NCBI GenBank assembly: GCA_937135995.1
Contig: CAKZOF010000687.1
Location: 1 to 5,556, forward strand
Length of the DNA stretch: 5,556 nucleotides
DNA from: an uncultured Pyrinomonas sp.
GTDB lineage: Bacteria; Acidobacteriota; Blastocatellia; Pyrinomonadales; Pyrinomonadaceae
Direction of reading: 5' to 3'
The translations under genes were made by a program, and so were the position numbers. The notes under the pieces were generated by a model that saw only the letters and a list, made by a program, of their open reading frames with translations, searched no databases and was not told the DNA's origin. Shown here piece by piece: positions 5,323 to 5,556 of this stretch (the first letter of the stretch is position 1; each line of letters starts with the position of its first letter).

Positions 5323-5556
5323 ATGAGCGTTTATTTGCGATATGAGCCCGATGGTTTGAGCGGAGTGGTTCCTGAGGGAACCTACCTGTGGGAAGCGACC
5401 AAACGTTTGGGGGCGCGCTTCCGCGCCCACTGCGGCGGGCGCGGAGAGTGCGACGCTTGCGCAGTGATCGTCGAAGTGGGAGCGGAGTTGCTCTCACTGC
5501 CGACTGCTGCCGAAAACGAAATCCTCAAAGCGGAGCGACTCGCTGCCGGACAGCGC
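5323..5556 (+). CDS. [2Fe-2S] ferredoxin-domain protein, 3' end off the window
   Basis: The first 78 residues are present and open to the right edge. Residues 3-30 look like the beta-grasp ferredoxin fold (VVPEGTYLWEATKRLG). The cluster motif follows: Cys37, Cys43 and Cys46 in CGGRGECDAC, a Cx5Cx2C spacing. The segment ending RLAAGQR is what normally precedes the fourth cluster cysteine in this family, so that residue is expected just past the edge. The protein should carry electrons on a [2Fe-2S] cluster in the cytoplasm; no signal peptide is seen. The Cx5Cx2C spacing is that of adrenodoxin-type ferredoxins, and is also found at the N-terminus of larger corrinoid-activating (RACo-like) proteins. 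Which one this is depends on the missing part. It has its own ribosome site and follows the perR-fur terminator, so it is probably transcribed separately. Confidence 0.85.
   Translation, partial: MSVYLRYEPDGLSGVVPEGTYLWEATKRLGARFRAHCGGRGECDACAVIVEVGAELLSLPTAAENEILKAERLAAGQR

Noticed and set aside
4406..5497. 363-codon minus-strand open frame crossing fur, the terminator and the repeats
   Set aside because: It runs antisense through fur, the operon terminator and the start of the ferredoxin gene. The repeated peptide it contains (RSVSVKPN) is only the translation of the 37-bp DNA repeat.

Overview
The window is GC-rich bacterial DNA carrying four protein-coding genes in three transcription units. 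Two of the genes run off the edges. I see no tRNA, rRNA, transposase or phage gene. The kinase built from many sensory modules, the paired Fur-family regulators and the GC-rich codon use would suit a Gram-negative or Acidobacteriota-type organism. That placement is a weak guess, because nothing here is a taxonomic marker.

Positions 1-3283 (minus strand) hold one uninterrupted reading frame of at least 1094 codons, running off the left edge. It encodes a large membrane sensor histidine kinase: an N-terminal multi-helix membrane module, a Cache-type periplasmic sensor domain between two membrane helices, then HAMP, GAF, PAS, PAS and the histidine-bearing dimerisation domain. The ATPase domain lies outside the window.

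Positions 3284-3887 are a non-coding divergent region of about 600 bp. It contains a well-formed sigma70-type promoter for the kinase (TTGCAA, 17 bp, TATACT), an 18-bp palindrome just upstream of it, two hairpins, an AT-rich patch and a TTGACA-type promoter for the rightward genes.

Positions 3888-4951 (plus strand) hold two consecutive Fur-superfamily regulators, probably one operon ending in a strong intrinsic terminator (4987-5028). The first keeps all five regulatory-metal ligands of Bacillus subtilis PerR at the same residue numbers, including Asp104. The second has Glu at that place, as Fur does. The pair therefore reads as a peroxide sensor followed by an iron sensor.

Positions 5029-5322 contain a 37-bp repeat in two copies, 35 bp apart, each able to form the same hairpin, followed by further inverted repeats. 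Positions 5323-5556 (plus strand) begin a [2Fe-2S] ferredoxin-domain protein with a Cx5Cx2C cluster motif, cut by the right edge. Iron and peroxide regulators next to an iron-sulphur protein make a plausible iron/redox neighbourhood, but no operator linking them could be identified.
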